Below, one piece after another: positions 16,783-24,660 of a stretch of 63,371 nt of DNA. The position numbers and the translations under genes were made by a program. The notes under the pieces were generated by a model that saw only the letters and a program-made list of their open reading frames with translations, ran no database searches and was not told the origin of the DNA. The number at the start of each line of letters is the position of its first letter. The stretch's first letter is position 1. This DNA is from Cyclobacteriaceae bacterium (GTDB taxonomy: Bacteria > Bacteroidota > Bacteroidia > Cytophagales > Cyclobacteriaceae): contig WFNR01000091.1 of the NCBI GenBank assembly GCA_015488485.1, positions 1-63,371 on the forward strand, written 5' to 3'.

Positions 16783-17382
16783 ATGCTACAACCCCGGCTC
16801 ACACCCGACAAACTTGAAGCAGGCTGCGATGAAGCAGGCCGCGGCTGCCTGGCCGGTCCGGTGGTGGCGGCTGCCGTCATCCTGCCAACCGACTACCAAA
16901 ACAGCCTGCTGAACGACTCCAAAAAACTGACTGCTGCCAGACGTGAATACCTGCGGCAGGAAATAGAGCGTGAAGCGCTGGCCTGGGCGGTAGCCTTTGT
17001 AGATAACCGCGAAATTGACCAAATCAACATCCTGAATGCCGCCATACTGGCTATGCACCGGGCTATTGAACAGCTACAACCGCAACCTGAGCTACTCTTG
17101 ATAGATGGCAATCGCTTTAAGCCCTACCCACGCATCGACCACCGCTGTGTGGTAAAGGGTGACGCCAGATTTATGTCGATTGCGGCCGCCTCGGTGCTGG
17201 CTAAAACGCACCGCGATGCCTATATGCAGCAACAGGCCGAGCAGTATCCGGCCTACGACTGGCAGCATAATAAGGGTTACCCCACCGCCCGCCATCGTCA
17301 GGCCATCCGCGAGCAGGGCATCACTCCCCTACACCGGCTAAGCTTTCAACTGCTGCCGGCTCAGCTCAATTTATTTGACTGA
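16783..17382 (+). CDS. rnhB: Ribonuclease HII
   Basis: 199 residues. Degrades RNA in RNA-DNA hybrids and removes misincorporated ribonucleotides. Catalytic motif AGCDEAGRGCLAGPVVAAA near the N-terminus, with LNDSKKLT, the third acidic block LLIDGNRF, and AAASVLAKTHRD with its downstream Asp. The frame stays open back to 16675, but the extra 36 residues are Cys/Phe-rich and unlike the family. Also, a possible -7 element (TATCTTTA, 16705-16712) lies inside that extension, so the ATG at 16783 is preferred. Its 3' end overlaps moeA by 12 bp (convergent). Confidence 0.95.
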   Translation: MLQPRLTPDKLEAGCDEAGRGCLAGPVVAAAVILPTDYQNSLLNDSKKLTAARREYLRQEIEREALAWAVAFVDNREIDQINILNAAILAMHRAIEQLQPQPELLLIDGNRFKPYPRIDHRCVVKGDARFMSIAAASVLAKTHRDAYMQQQAEQYPAYDWQHNKGYPTARHRQAIREQGITPLHRLSFQLLPAQLNLFD

Positions 17383-18582
17383 CCAGGAGCGATAAGGCAA
17401 ACAAGTAAAGACCTCTCCCTGTTTGAACAGATCGCGCCCGCGCGGCAGCTCCAGAAAAGCATCGGCATCGAGCAGATTGGCCAGGTCGCCCGATCCCTGC
17501 CCGGGCACAGGCGTGGCCAGTAGCCGGCCGCTGTCATCAAAATGCAGGCGTACCTGCAGGAAATAAGTGAGATCGGGCTTGAAGGTGAAGTCGGCAGCCA
17601 ATACCGCTTTTACCGGCTGTGGCTCTACGCCTGTGTAACGGTATAAAAAGGGCAGCACATAGCGGTACAGCCCCACAAAGCTGGACACCGGATTGCCCGG
17701 CAAGGCAAAGACCACGCCCTTTTTATAGAGCCCAAACCAAAATGGTTTGCCCGGGCGCTGCGCCACAAAATGAAAGGCCTTTTCTACCCCCAGCTCAGCC
17801 AGTACCTGTGGTACGAAGTCCAGCTTACCTTTGGATACCCCTCCGCTGAGTATCACCACCTCGTACCTGGCAAGAATACCGGTTAGCTGACTGGTTAGGC
17901 CGGCTTTGTCATCAACGATATGATAGGTATCGCTGATGAATGAACGCCCTGCCAGGGCGGTTTGCAAAGCATACAGGTTCGATTTGCGAATCTGGTGTGG
18001 TTGCGGCACCTGGTCGATGTCCACTAGTTCATCACCGGTGGCTATCACGGCAATGGCCGGTCGGGCCGCCACCTCTACCCGGGTAAGCCCTACGGTAGCC
18101 AGCACCGCTATCTCGGCCGGACCGATAAGGCGCCCCGGCTGCAGCAATACTTCTCCCGCGGAGCGATCTTCCCCCTGACGATGAATATGCTGCCCTTCCT
18201 TGATCAGGTGATCCTGGTCGATAACTGCCTGGCCGTCTGTCAGGGTCACATATTCGTATTTCACCACCGTATCGGCACCGGCCGGCAACACGGCTCCGGT
18301 CATCACCTCCAGACAATAGCCGGATTCATCCGGCAGACGGCCTTGCGGAGCTCCGGCCGCGCACAAGCCGGCCACCCGAAAGCTGCGGGTGCCCGACTGC
18401 CAGTCGGTAAAACGAATGGCGATGCCATCCATCATTATCCGGTTGAAGGGCGGAAAAGCACGGTCGGCCACCACCTGCTGCTGCAGGATACGGCCTAAAG
18501 CGGCATGCAGGGGTACTTTTTCAGTACGCAGCGGCAACCGGGCGGCTGCAATTATCTTATCTACTTCCTGTACGCTAATCAT
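17371..18582 (-). CDS. moeA: Molybdopterin molybdotransferase MoeA
   Basis: 403 residues from ATG 18582; the frame extends six codons further. MoeA inserts molybdate into adenylylated molybdopterin, the last common step of molybdenum-cofactor synthesis. Visible: domain with PPFNRIMMDGIAIR; EVMTGAVLPAGADTVVKYE; the MoCF-binding core VIATGDELVD, ILSGGVSKGKLDFV and FALPGNPVSSFVGL; and a C-terminal beta domain. moaC is transcribed divergently 98 bp away, and a MobA gene follows at 20 kb. moaA, moaD, moaE and the user enzymes are not in the window. Confidence 0.95.
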   Translation of the reverse strand: MISVQEVDKIIAAARLPLRTEKVPLHAALGRILQQQVVADRAFPPFNRIMMDGIAIRFTDWQSGTRSFRVAGLCAAGAPQGRLPDESGYCLEVMTGAVLPAGADTVVKYEYVTLTDGQAVIDQDHLIKEGQHIHRQGEDRSAGEVLLQPGRLIGPAEIAVLATVGLTRVEVAARPAIAVIATGDELVDIDQVPQPHQIRKSNLYALQTALAGRSFISDTYHIVDDKAGLTSQLTGILARYEVVILSGGVSKGKLDFVPQVLAELGVEKAFHFVAQRPGKPFWFGLYKKGVVFALPGNPVSSFVGLYRYVLPFLYRYTGVEPQPVKAVLAADFTFKPDLTYFLQVRLHFDDSGRLLATPVPGQGSGDLANLLDADAFLELPRGRDLFKQGEVFTCLPYRSWSVK

Positions 18583-18667
18583 AGCGGCAAAGATAAGCAA
18601 CCACGCTATTCACTGCAGGCAACTGGTCACAATCCTATGGAAATGTGATACATGGCCATAAATTCTT

Positions 18668-18675
18668 TAATTTTG
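18668..18675 (+). promoter_or_regulatory. Probable -7 element of moaC (near-leaderless)
   Basis: TAATTTTG matches TAnnTTTG, with TGTG (18644-18647) 20 bp upstream as a three-of-four match to the -33 TTTG. The -7 box ends 5 bases before the moaC ATG, so the transcript would start at or next to the start codon. Confidence 0.5.
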
Positions 18676-18680
18676 TTATT

Positions 18681-19151
18681 ATGAGTAAGCTGACACATAT
18701 CGATAAGCAGGGCAATCCGGCCATGGTGGATGTATCGGGTAAGGTGGTAACCCTGCGCACCGCCAAAGCCGAAGCACGGGTAAAGCTGGGCGCGGCTATT
18801 ATGCAACAACTGGATGGCAACGAGCTGTACACCGCCAAAGGACCGGTGTTTCACACCGCCATTGTGGCCGGGGTGCAGGGCGCCAAGAAAACGGCCGAGT
18901 TGATTCCCTTTTGTCATCCGGTGGGCCTGGACGACTGCCGGATTGAGATAAGCACCGAGGGCGAAGAAGCGGTGATAACTTGCACGGCCCGGGTTACGGC
19001 CAAAACCGGCATTGAAATGGAAGCCATTACCGGGGCCAGCATAGCAGCCATTACTATTTACGATATGTGCAAGGCCATGAGCCACCGGATAGAAATAGGC
19101 CCGGTGCGGTTGCTGGAGAAAACAGGCGGCAAGCGGGATTATCGTTATTAG
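18681..19151 (+). CDS. moaC: Cyclic pyranopterin monophosphate synthase MoaC
   Basis: 156 residues from ATG 18681. The frame opens 12 codons earlier, but the added residues precede the conserved start SKLTHIDKQGNPAMVDVS. MoaC converts the MoaA product into cyclic pyranopterin monophosphate. Active-site blocks: IPFCHPVGLDDCRIEI, then TGIEMEAITGASIAAITIYD, MCKAMSHRIEI and the end LLEKTGGKRDY. Lies back to back with moeA. Confidence 0.96.
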   Translation: MSKLTHIDKQGNPAMVDVSGKVVTLRTAKAEARVKLGAAIMQQLDGNELYTAKGPVFHTAIVAGVQGAKKTAELIPFCHPVGLDDCRIEISTEGEEAVITCTARVTAKTGIEMEAITGASIAAITIYDMCKAMSHRIEIGPVRLLEKTGGKRDYRY

Positions 19152-19199
19152 AAAGTAGTGGTGCATGCAAACCTGGAATCATTTTTGTAATGAATTTTT

Positions 19200-19207
19200 T
19201 ATCTTTG
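19200..19207 (+). promoter_or_regulatory. Probable -7 element of the PIN toxin-antitoxin pair
   Basis: TATCTTTG matches TAnnTTTG and ends 17 bases before the antitoxin ATG at 19225. A T-rich stretch precedes it, but no TTTG sits at 19-21 bp. Confidence 0.4.
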
Positions 19208-19224
19208 GGTAAATTATAAATGTC

Positions 19225-19455
19225 ATGGAAACTATTAAAATCGACATATTGAATCCAAAAGCCAAATCACTTTTGAAAGATTTAGCAGATTTGAAATTAA
19301 TCAGGATTCGAAAAAATGAAGTTAGAACTGAATTCCAGGAACTTTTGGATAAATTCCGAATGAAATCTGCTGAGGCTCCTTCTTTCGAAGAAATTACCAA
19401 TGAAGTTGAAGCCGTCAGAAAAGCTCGTTATGAAAAGCAAAAAAGTAATACTTGA
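19225..19455 (+). CDS. Putative antitoxin of a PIN-domain toxin
   Basis: 76 residues, acidic/basic mixed and helical (METIKIDILNPKAKSLLKDL, ADLKLIRIRKNEV). No named family recognised. It is called an antitoxin because it is small, directly precedes a PIN-toxin gene, and overlaps it by 26 bp, the standard arrangement. Its N-terminal DILNPKAKSLLKDLADL resembles antitoxins of such pairs in Bacteroidota. AT-rich compared with the moco genes on both sides. Confidence 0.7.
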   Translation: METIKIDILNPKAKSLLKDLADLKLIRIRKNEVRTEFQELLDKFRMKSAEAPSFEEITNEVEAVRKARYEKQKSNT

Positions 19456-19840
19456 TACTAATCTTTGGATCAGTTTTCTCATAACGCAAGATTTTACGAA
19501 AATTGATAAATTAATAATTGAAAGTAAAATTCGACTGATTTTCTCCCATGAATTAATTGAAGAATTTATAACAGTTGCAGCAAGGCCAAAGTTTGAAAAA
19601 TTTTTCAACAACACGGATATAGAAAAACTTTTAGAAATATTTGATTCGTATGGAAAACTGATAAAAGTTAATATTGAAATCAATAAGTGTAGGGATCCAA
19701 AAGACAATTTCCTCTTAAGTCTGGCTGTTGAAAGTAAAGCAGATTACCTCGTAACCGGAGATTCTGATTTATTGTTTCTGAAAAAAATCAAGAAAACAAA
19801 GATATTGTCGTGGGGTGATTTCAAAAACGAACTAAGATAA
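19430..19840 (+). CDS. PIN-domain toxin (TIGR00305-type)
   Basis: 136 residues from ATG 19430, inside the end of the antitoxin gene; the frame opens 10 codons earlier. PIN nuclease fold with the acidic residues expected: Asp in KKVILDTNLWISFL, Glu in ELIEEFITVA, and Asp residues in RDPKDNFLLSLAVESKAD and TGDSDLLFLKK. These proteins are Mg-dependent RNases of type II toxin-antitoxin systems, kept in check by the antitoxin upstream. The module interrupts the moaC-mobA stretch and is AT-rich, so recent acquisition is likely. Confidence 0.85.
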   Translation: MKSKKVILDTNLWISFLITQDFTKIDKLIIESKIRLIFSHELIEEFITVAARPKFEKFFNNTDIEKLLEIFDSYGKLIKVNIEINKCRDPKDNFLLSLAVESKADYLVTGDSDLLFLKKIKKTKILSWGDFKNELR

Positions 19841-20071
19841 TGCAGGACAGCACAACAATGCATATAACGCATAGCTTAGTTTACGTACCCGGCTAAAAAG
19901 ATAACAATGAATTTTGTATATTGGGCTTCGATTTAAACCGAACGATACTAAGGCTACACTACATATGCCTGCCGTTAATAGATGTAGGTTCATACAGAGC
20001 TGCGACACAATCGGTTAATGAAATATTGTTACTAACAAACAGATAATTTCACAACCATCACAGATACTACC

Positions 20072-21187
20072 ATGGCTCATCAAAAACATGCCAAGTTAAC
20101 CAAGCCCACAGGTGGCAAATGGGGCCGCCAGGAAATAGCCATATTGGGCGCCCCATGCGGAGAAATTAAAAAGCTTACCCAGGAATTACTACCGTCCCTG
20201 GCAGATGAGTGGCGCCTGGTATGGGTCGATGCCGACCACCAGGCCGGAAAACCGGATAGACGGAGTATGCTGGCACAGGGCGCCATTGCCCAGCTTACCA
20301 ACAAAATAAGCCACTATGAGCTCACCCACATGGCCGGACGTCAGTGGTACTTCAACGAAGCCGACCTGGTGTTGGTCAACGGCAATCATTTCGCGGCAGC
20401 CCGGCAAATTGCCTGGGTACACCCGAAAAAATCGCTCGAAAAAAAGTTAGCCAAACTCACCGATGTGCGGCTCATCATCCTGGAGGATGAAATGGAGGAA
20501 GTGCCGGCATTCTTGCAGGAACATCTCTCCACACAGCCTTATAAGGTAATGCGCAGGAGCAACCAACAAGCTATTTTGGCTTTTTTTAGAGAATTATTGA
20601 ACAACGCCAGACCTCCGCTGAACGGGCTGGTGCTGGTGGGCGGCCGCAGTACGCGTATGCAGACCGACAAAAGTCAGCTTAGCTATGTAGCCAGCAAAAA
20701 GCACTATCAGCACCTGGCCGGGCTGATGCAGCCTTTCTGCGAGCAGGTTTATGTATCGGTGCGTGATGAGGAACAGGCACAAGCTTATGAGCTGCCGGCC
20801 ATTACCGATAAATTTGTCGGCCTCGGACCCTTCGGTGGTATTTTAAGCGCCTTCATGCACAACCCCAACACAGCCTGGCTGGTGCTGGCCGTAGATCTGC
20901 CGCTTATTGACACCCCCACCCTGACAAAGCTCGTAGAAGAGCGTGATATCCATAAAACGGCCACCTGCTTTATCGACCCGCAGGAAGAATTCCCCGAGCC
21001 GCTGATTAGCATCTGGGAGCCGCGCGCCTACCCGGTGATGCTCGACTTCCTGAGCAAAGGCTACTCATGTCCGCGTAAGGTGTTGATTAACAACGATATA
21101 TATCTTATTACCGAGCGCGACCCCAAAGTACTTACCAATGTAAATACGCCCGAAGAATACCGGGCTATTACCGGCCATGAAGTCTGA
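20072..21187 (+). CDS. mobA: MobA-like molybdopterin nucleotidyltransferase with extra N-terminal domain
   Basis: 371 residues, nearly twice MobA. Residues about 185-371 are MobA-like: nucleotide-binding LVGGRSTRMQTDKSQLSY; FVGLGPFGGILSAF; the metal-binding DLPLID; and the end NVNTPEEYRAI. This part attaches GMP or CMP to molybdopterin. Residues 20-180 form another alpha/beta domain: AILGAPCGEIKKLTQELLPS looks like a decayed P-loop, with VWVDADHQAG and ADLVLVNGNHF after it. This resembles MobB, the GTP-binding partner of MobA, but without an intact GKT/S. I infer a degenerate MobB-MobA fusion. The next gene overlaps by 11 bp. Confidence 0.85.
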   Translation: MAHQKHAKLTKPTGGKWGRQEIAILGAPCGEIKKLTQELLPSLADEWRLVWVDADHQAGKPDRRSMLAQGAIAQLTNKISHYELTHMAGRQWYFNEADLVLVNGNHFAAARQIAWVHPKKSLEKKLAKLTDVRLIILEDEMEEVPAFLQEHLSTQPYKVMRRSNQQAILAFFRELLNNARPPLNGLVLVGGRSTRMQTDKSQLSYVASKKHYQHLAGLMQPFCEQVYVSVRDEEQAQAYELPAITDKFVGLGPFGGILSAFMHNPNTAWLVLAVDLPLIDTPTLTKLVEERDIHKTATCFIDPQEEFPEPLISIWEPRAYPVMLDFLSKGYSCPRKVLINNDIYLITERDPKVLTNVNTPEEYRAITGHEV

Positions 21188-21428
21188 ATCTGCTTACCGA
21201 CCCATCTCCTGCACCTTTTACGACTTGCTGGAACAGGCCGCTACCCTGCAGCAAAAGGTAACCATTGTATGGCAAGACAAGGCGGGCAAGCAGAAAACCT
21301 GGTACGGCACAATAAAAACATTTGTCATTAATCAAGGAGCCGAATACCTGGTGCTCACCGATGGCCGCCAACTGCGGCTTGACCACTTGCGCAGCCTGGA
21401 TGGACATAATCTACAGGACTATTGCTAA
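21177..21428 (+). CDS. rof: Rho-binding antiterminator (Rof)-like protein
   Basis: 83 residues. Aligns by eye over its whole length with E. coli Rof/YaeO (PF07073): YRPISCTFYDLLEQAA, KVTIVWQDKAG, EYLVLTDGRQLRLDHLRSL. Rof binds Rho and blocks its RNA-binding site, reducing transcription termination. The Cys in PISC, common in Rof relatives, is kept. The gene overlaps mobA by 11 bp, so it is translated with a molybdenum-cofactor gene; why is unclear. Other uses of this small Sm-like fold cannot be ruled out. Confidence 0.78.
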   Translation: MKSESAYRPISCTFYDLLEQAATLQQKVTIVWQDKAGKQKTWYGTIKTFVINQGAEYLVLTDGRQLRLDHLRSLDGHNLQDYC

Positions 21429-21486
21429 GCATTTATCTATGACTAAGTAAACTTTGATATCTTTATAGTTCTAAATACACCAACCT

Positions 21487-22119
21487 ATGGCTCTCACCCC
21501 TCAGCAAAAGGAACATATCCAGCGCCTGCTGTATGAAGACCGCAAGGTAGAAGCGGTCAGGTACCTGGTTGAGGAGTTCGGGCTGGGCTTGCGCGAAGCC
21601 AGGCTGCTGGTCGATACGCTCAAGAAACAGCAACAAGGTGGTGGGCCCATGCAGCCAAGTGAGGTGCGTGCATCAGCATCCTCTGCCCAAAAAAGCGGCT
21701 GTATCGGGCTGGTGGGTAAGCTGTTCCTGGCCATTGGAGTGGTGCTGTTGGGCAGCGCGGTTTATCTTGCTGCCAATAAATACGACACGTTATCCGATTA
21801 CCTGACAGTAATCGGCAAAGTGGTGCAATCACCGGCACAACCGGTAGTGGAATATAGCGTGGAAGGTGAAACTTACAGCATACAAGCTGCCATATCGTCC
21901 AACCCACCCAGCTATCACCTGGGTGAGGAGGTACAGGTGCGGGTAAACCCGCAAGACCCGTACGATGCCATTATAGATAGTTTCTGGGAAAAATACCTAA
22001 CATCAGTCATTCTGGCCTTCATGAGTCTCTTTTTCCTGTTACCGGGCATTATTTTCGTTTTCGTTGTCAGAAAACTCAACTTCGTGGTGCGGCATAACAC
22101 AAAAACTACTCTTCCTTGA
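21487..22119 (+). CDS. DUF3592 membrane protein with ribosomal L7/L12-like N-terminus
   Basis: 210 residues. Residues 1-48 (KEHIQRLLYEDRKVEAVRYL, EEFGLGLREARLLVDTLKK) resemble the C-terminal domain of ribosomal protein L7/L12, a small fold used elsewhere as an interaction module. A linker follows, then a membrane helix near 75-95, a beta-rich DUF3592 part (GKVVQSPAQPVVEYSVEGET and YHLGEEVQVRVNPQDPYDAI), and a second helix near 175-197. Function unknown. Its 3' end overlaps that of the convergent TPR gene by 14 bp. Confidence 0.75.
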   Translation: MALTPQQKEHIQRLLYEDRKVEAVRYLVEEFGLGLREARLLVDTLKKQQQGGGPMQPSEVRASASSAQKSGCIGLVGKLFLAIGVVLLGSAVYLAANKYDTLSDYLTVIGKVVQSPAQPVVEYSVEGETYSIQAAISSNPPSYHLGEEVQVRVNPQDPYDAIIDSFWEKYLTSVILAFMSLFFLLPGIIFVFVVRKLNFVVRHNTKTTLP

Positions 22120-23938
22120 CAGCCTTGGTAGCCAGCGGCAGGCGTAACAACTCGTTCTCCTCCGCATCCAGCAGTACAAAGGCCTTTTCGAGATCGTCAT
22201 AGACCACCTGCTGAACCGGGTGTTTGAATTTTTGCTGTTGAACCATCAGGGGGCCGGCCGTCAGGTCGGTCAAAACAAGTTGATATTGGTTGGGCTGTTT
22301 GTTTTCTTTTTTTGCAAACAACAAAAACAACCTCGGATTAGCGAGCAGACTGTCGGCAGCTACCGATATAAAGCCCGTCTCTTGCAGGCTTTTCAGGTTT
22401 GTTTTTTTATCGATAGCTACGGAATAGAGCGTATCCAACTGTCTGCTGGACGGTGACACCCCGAAAACAAACTCATAGTCTGACTGCTTTTGGTGCTGCC
22501 TGATGGCGTAAAAAGCGCGCTCACGTTCCGACAGGGTGTCCACCAGCAAAGTATAATACTGCACAAGAGAATCGGCTCCGGTGCCCTGCTGGCCCGGCAT
22601 CAGCGCTATGCTATCGCCCTGCCAATAGGCGTAGCTATCTTGCCGCAGTACCTCGGCCTGCTCAGCGGCCAGCCACTCTTTTTCCTGGGCGATTAAAGAT
22701 AGCTCACGCTCAACAAACGCCCCGAGTGAGTCCGGGCCACCAAATCTTGCCTGGATGAAATCCGTAAACAGGGCACGCTGGCTTTCTGTATTGCTGTTCT
22801 TCAGCTTTTCCACCAGTTTCTCCATATTGGCCAGTTGGGTTTGCAAGTCAGCCAGTACCGACAACTTAAGACCCACATCACTGGTATCTTTAATCTGGGT
22901 ATGCCAATAGTTTACGGTTGACCGGTAATTGATTTCACCCAGCCGGTAGTCGAAAATAGCTGCCGGCAACGACTCGGGCACGTACTCATCCAATTCTTTG
23001 GCTATATTGGCGGTGGCCAGTTGAAAAATGTCCGAGCGGGCATCTACCGTATCTCGGGCCGTAGCCAGGGCCAGTTCATCAAGGCGGGCACAATACTCAA
23101 TCATGCGTTTCTTAAGCGGGTAAATTTCCTTGCCGATTTTATCCAGCATCTTTTTGGCCCAGTCACCATACTGCCAGAGGGTAATCTTTTCAGCAAAGAA
23201 ATTACCGGCCGACCTGCCATCTTCAGGAAACTTGTTGATGGGCTTTTCTTCATATTGTATTTGTAATTTATTGCCAGGTATTTCATTCAATGCCTGGTTG
23301 GCCTCATTTATCCATATTTTTGTTGAGTCGTATTTGACAGCCATATTACGCAGTACAGCCAGGTCATCAGGGGTAGCGGTAAAATAAAAATATACCAGGT
23401 TATCATTCTTTTTGGCCAGTTCCAGATACTTCTGCTGGCAGGTTACATAGTTTGTGCGTGCTTTACTCAGGTTCTCAACAAATGCCGCAACGCCTTTTTT
23501 TACATCTTCCACCGTTTTGCGGGTTTCCTCAATGTCGAGCGACACATCGCTGTACTTTACTTCAAACTTGCCGGTACGCAGGTTTCTGCGTCTGAAGCCG
23601 GCATAATAGTCATCATCATGTTTTTTTACATATTTTTCCGTAAGCAGGCCGGCTGCCCTGTCCAGATAAAACAGGGCCGAATCGACCAGACTGGGCACCT
23701 TATCATGCTCTTTGAGGATATCAATATGCTTCAGGTAGTACGCCAGCATCTTAGCCATGCGGTAGTTGGCATCAGGATGATCAGGCTCCTGCGCCAGGAA
23801 CTTTCTCAAAAACGGATCGGCATCATCATAATTCTCGGCCTTGAGCAAGGGAAAGAGATCCTTGTATTTAATCTTCTGTGCCTTGACAGCGCTAACCAGC
23901 AATAAGCACACCAAACCGGTAGAAAGTATATGCTTCAT
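22106..23938 (-). CDS. Large periplasmic TPR-containing protein of unknown function
   Basis: 610 residues. Signal peptide 1-20 (MKHILSTGLVCLLLVSAVKA, then QKIKY). Residues 24-110 look like TPR helices (LLKAENYDDADPFLRKFLAQ, PDHPDANYRMAKMLAYYLKH). The rest is long helices and coiled coil with an acidic tail and no catalytic motif. It resembles periplasmic scaffolds of Bacteroidota, but I recognise no named family. A divergent promoter region separates it from the TlpA gene. Confidence 0.7.
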   Translation of the reverse strand: MKHILSTGLVCLLLVSAVKAQKIKYKDLFPLLKAENYDDADPFLRKFLAQEPDHPDANYRMAKMLAYYLKHIDILKEHDKVPSLVDSALFYLDRAAGLLTEKYVKKHDDDYYAGFRRRNLRTGKFEVKYSDVSLDIEETRKTVEDVKKGVAAFVENLSKARTNYVTCQQKYLELAKKNDNLVYFYFTATPDDLAVLRNMAVKYDSTKIWINEANQALNEIPGNKLQIQYEEKPINKFPEDGRSAGNFFAEKITLWQYGDWAKKMLDKIGKEIYPLKKRMIEYCARLDELALATARDTVDARSDIFQLATANIAKELDEYVPESLPAAIFDYRLGEINYRSTVNYWHTQIKDTSDVGLKLSVLADLQTQLANMEKLVEKLKNSNTESQRALFTDFIQARFGGPDSLGAFVERELSLIAQEKEWLAAEQAEVLRQDSYAYWQGDSIALMPGQQGTGADSLVQYYTLLVDTLSERERAFYAIRQHQKQSDYEFVFGVSPSSRQLDTLYSVAIDKKTNLKSLQETGFISVAADSLLANPRLFLLFAKKENKQPNQYQLVLTDLTAGPLMVQQQKFKHPVQQVVYDDLEKAFVLLDAEENELLRLPLATKAVKEE

Positions 23939-23967
23939 TTAAGATTAAATTTCAATTTACAAACATA

Positions 23968-23975
23968 CAAAATTA
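23968..23975 (-). promoter_or_regulatory. Probable -7 element of the large TPR gene
   Basis: On the minus strand TAATTTTG (plus strand CAAAATTA) matches TAnnTTTG, 29 bases before the ATG at 23938, with a T-rich stretch at the -33 distance. Confidence 0.45.
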
Positions 23976-24041
23976 GCATACGCTAAATAGCAGAAAAAGA
24001 TTTATTACGCAAAAGCGGAACCAAAATATTTATAGTAGCGT

Positions 24042-24049
24042 TAAATTTG
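24042..24049 (+). promoter_or_regulatory. Probable -7 element of the TlpA-like gene
   Basis: TAAATTTG matches TAnnTTTG and ends 17 bases before the ATG at 24067. No clean -33 TTTG. Confidence 0.45.
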
Positions 24050-24066
24050 CATAAACACCACAAGCC

Positions 24067-24660
24067 ATGACAACAGGAAAATTAAAGAAAGAACTACGTA
24101 GCTGGGCGGTATTTGTAGGCATCCTGCTCACTTTGTATTTTACCGGTCTGCATACCGATGTAGCCGCTTTTGCCCAGCGCATTGTATTGGCCACCGGTAT
24201 TGCCAACCCCAAAACCGATAAACCGATTAGTAAAACCAAAGCGGCCTACGATTTTACCCTCGATAAGCTGGAAGGCGGTACGCTTGACTTTGAAACCATG
24301 CGTGGCAAGGTGGTGTTTATCAATTTCTGGGCTACCTGGTGTGCCCCCTGCGTAGCCGAAATGCCCAGTATTCAAAAGCTTTACCAAAAGTATAAAGACA
24401 ACGAGGATATTGCTTTTGTGATGATCAATATTGAGATGAAGCCCGAGAAAGTAAACAAGTTTTTGAAGAAAAAGGGCTTTGACCTGCCGGTGTATTTTCC
24501 TAACAAAACCCAAATACCGGCCGTGTACGAATCGAAAGGCATACCCACAACTTTTGTGCTTGACAAAGAAGGATATATTGCCTATAAAAAGATAGGCATG
24601 GCCAACTACGATGCCGATAGTTTCACCAACTTTATCGACAAACTGTTGGCTGCCGAGTAG
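24067..24660 (+). CDS. TlpA-family thioredoxin-like protein
   Basis: 197 residues. One N-terminal membrane helix (about 12-30, WAVFVGILLTLYFTG) anchors a periplasmic thioredoxin fold from about residue 57. The active site is Cys-Ala-Pro-Cys in FWATWCAPCVAEMPS; the cis-Pro lies in GIPTTFVLDKEGYIAY. TlpA/ResA proteins reduce disulfides in the envelope, often for cytochrome c maturation, which the NorC cytochrome at 42.7 kb would need. The substrate is not proven. The next gene begins at the base after its stop. Confidence 0.92.
   Translation: MTTGKLKKELRSWAVFVGILLTLYFTGLHTDVAAFAQRIVLATGIANPKTDKPISKTKAAYDFTLDKLEGGTLDFETMRGKVVFINFWATWCAPCVAEMPSIQKLYQKYKDNEDIAFVMINIEMKPEKVNKFLKKKGFDLPVYFPNKTQIPAVYESKGIPTTFVLDKEGYIAYKKIGMANYDADSFTNFIDKLLAAE

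Noticed and set aside
19841-20071. Possible integron-like attC site next to the PIN toxin pair (TATAACGC near 19863)
   Set aside because: No matching partner core or foldable arms seen; simple AT-rich spacer is enough.
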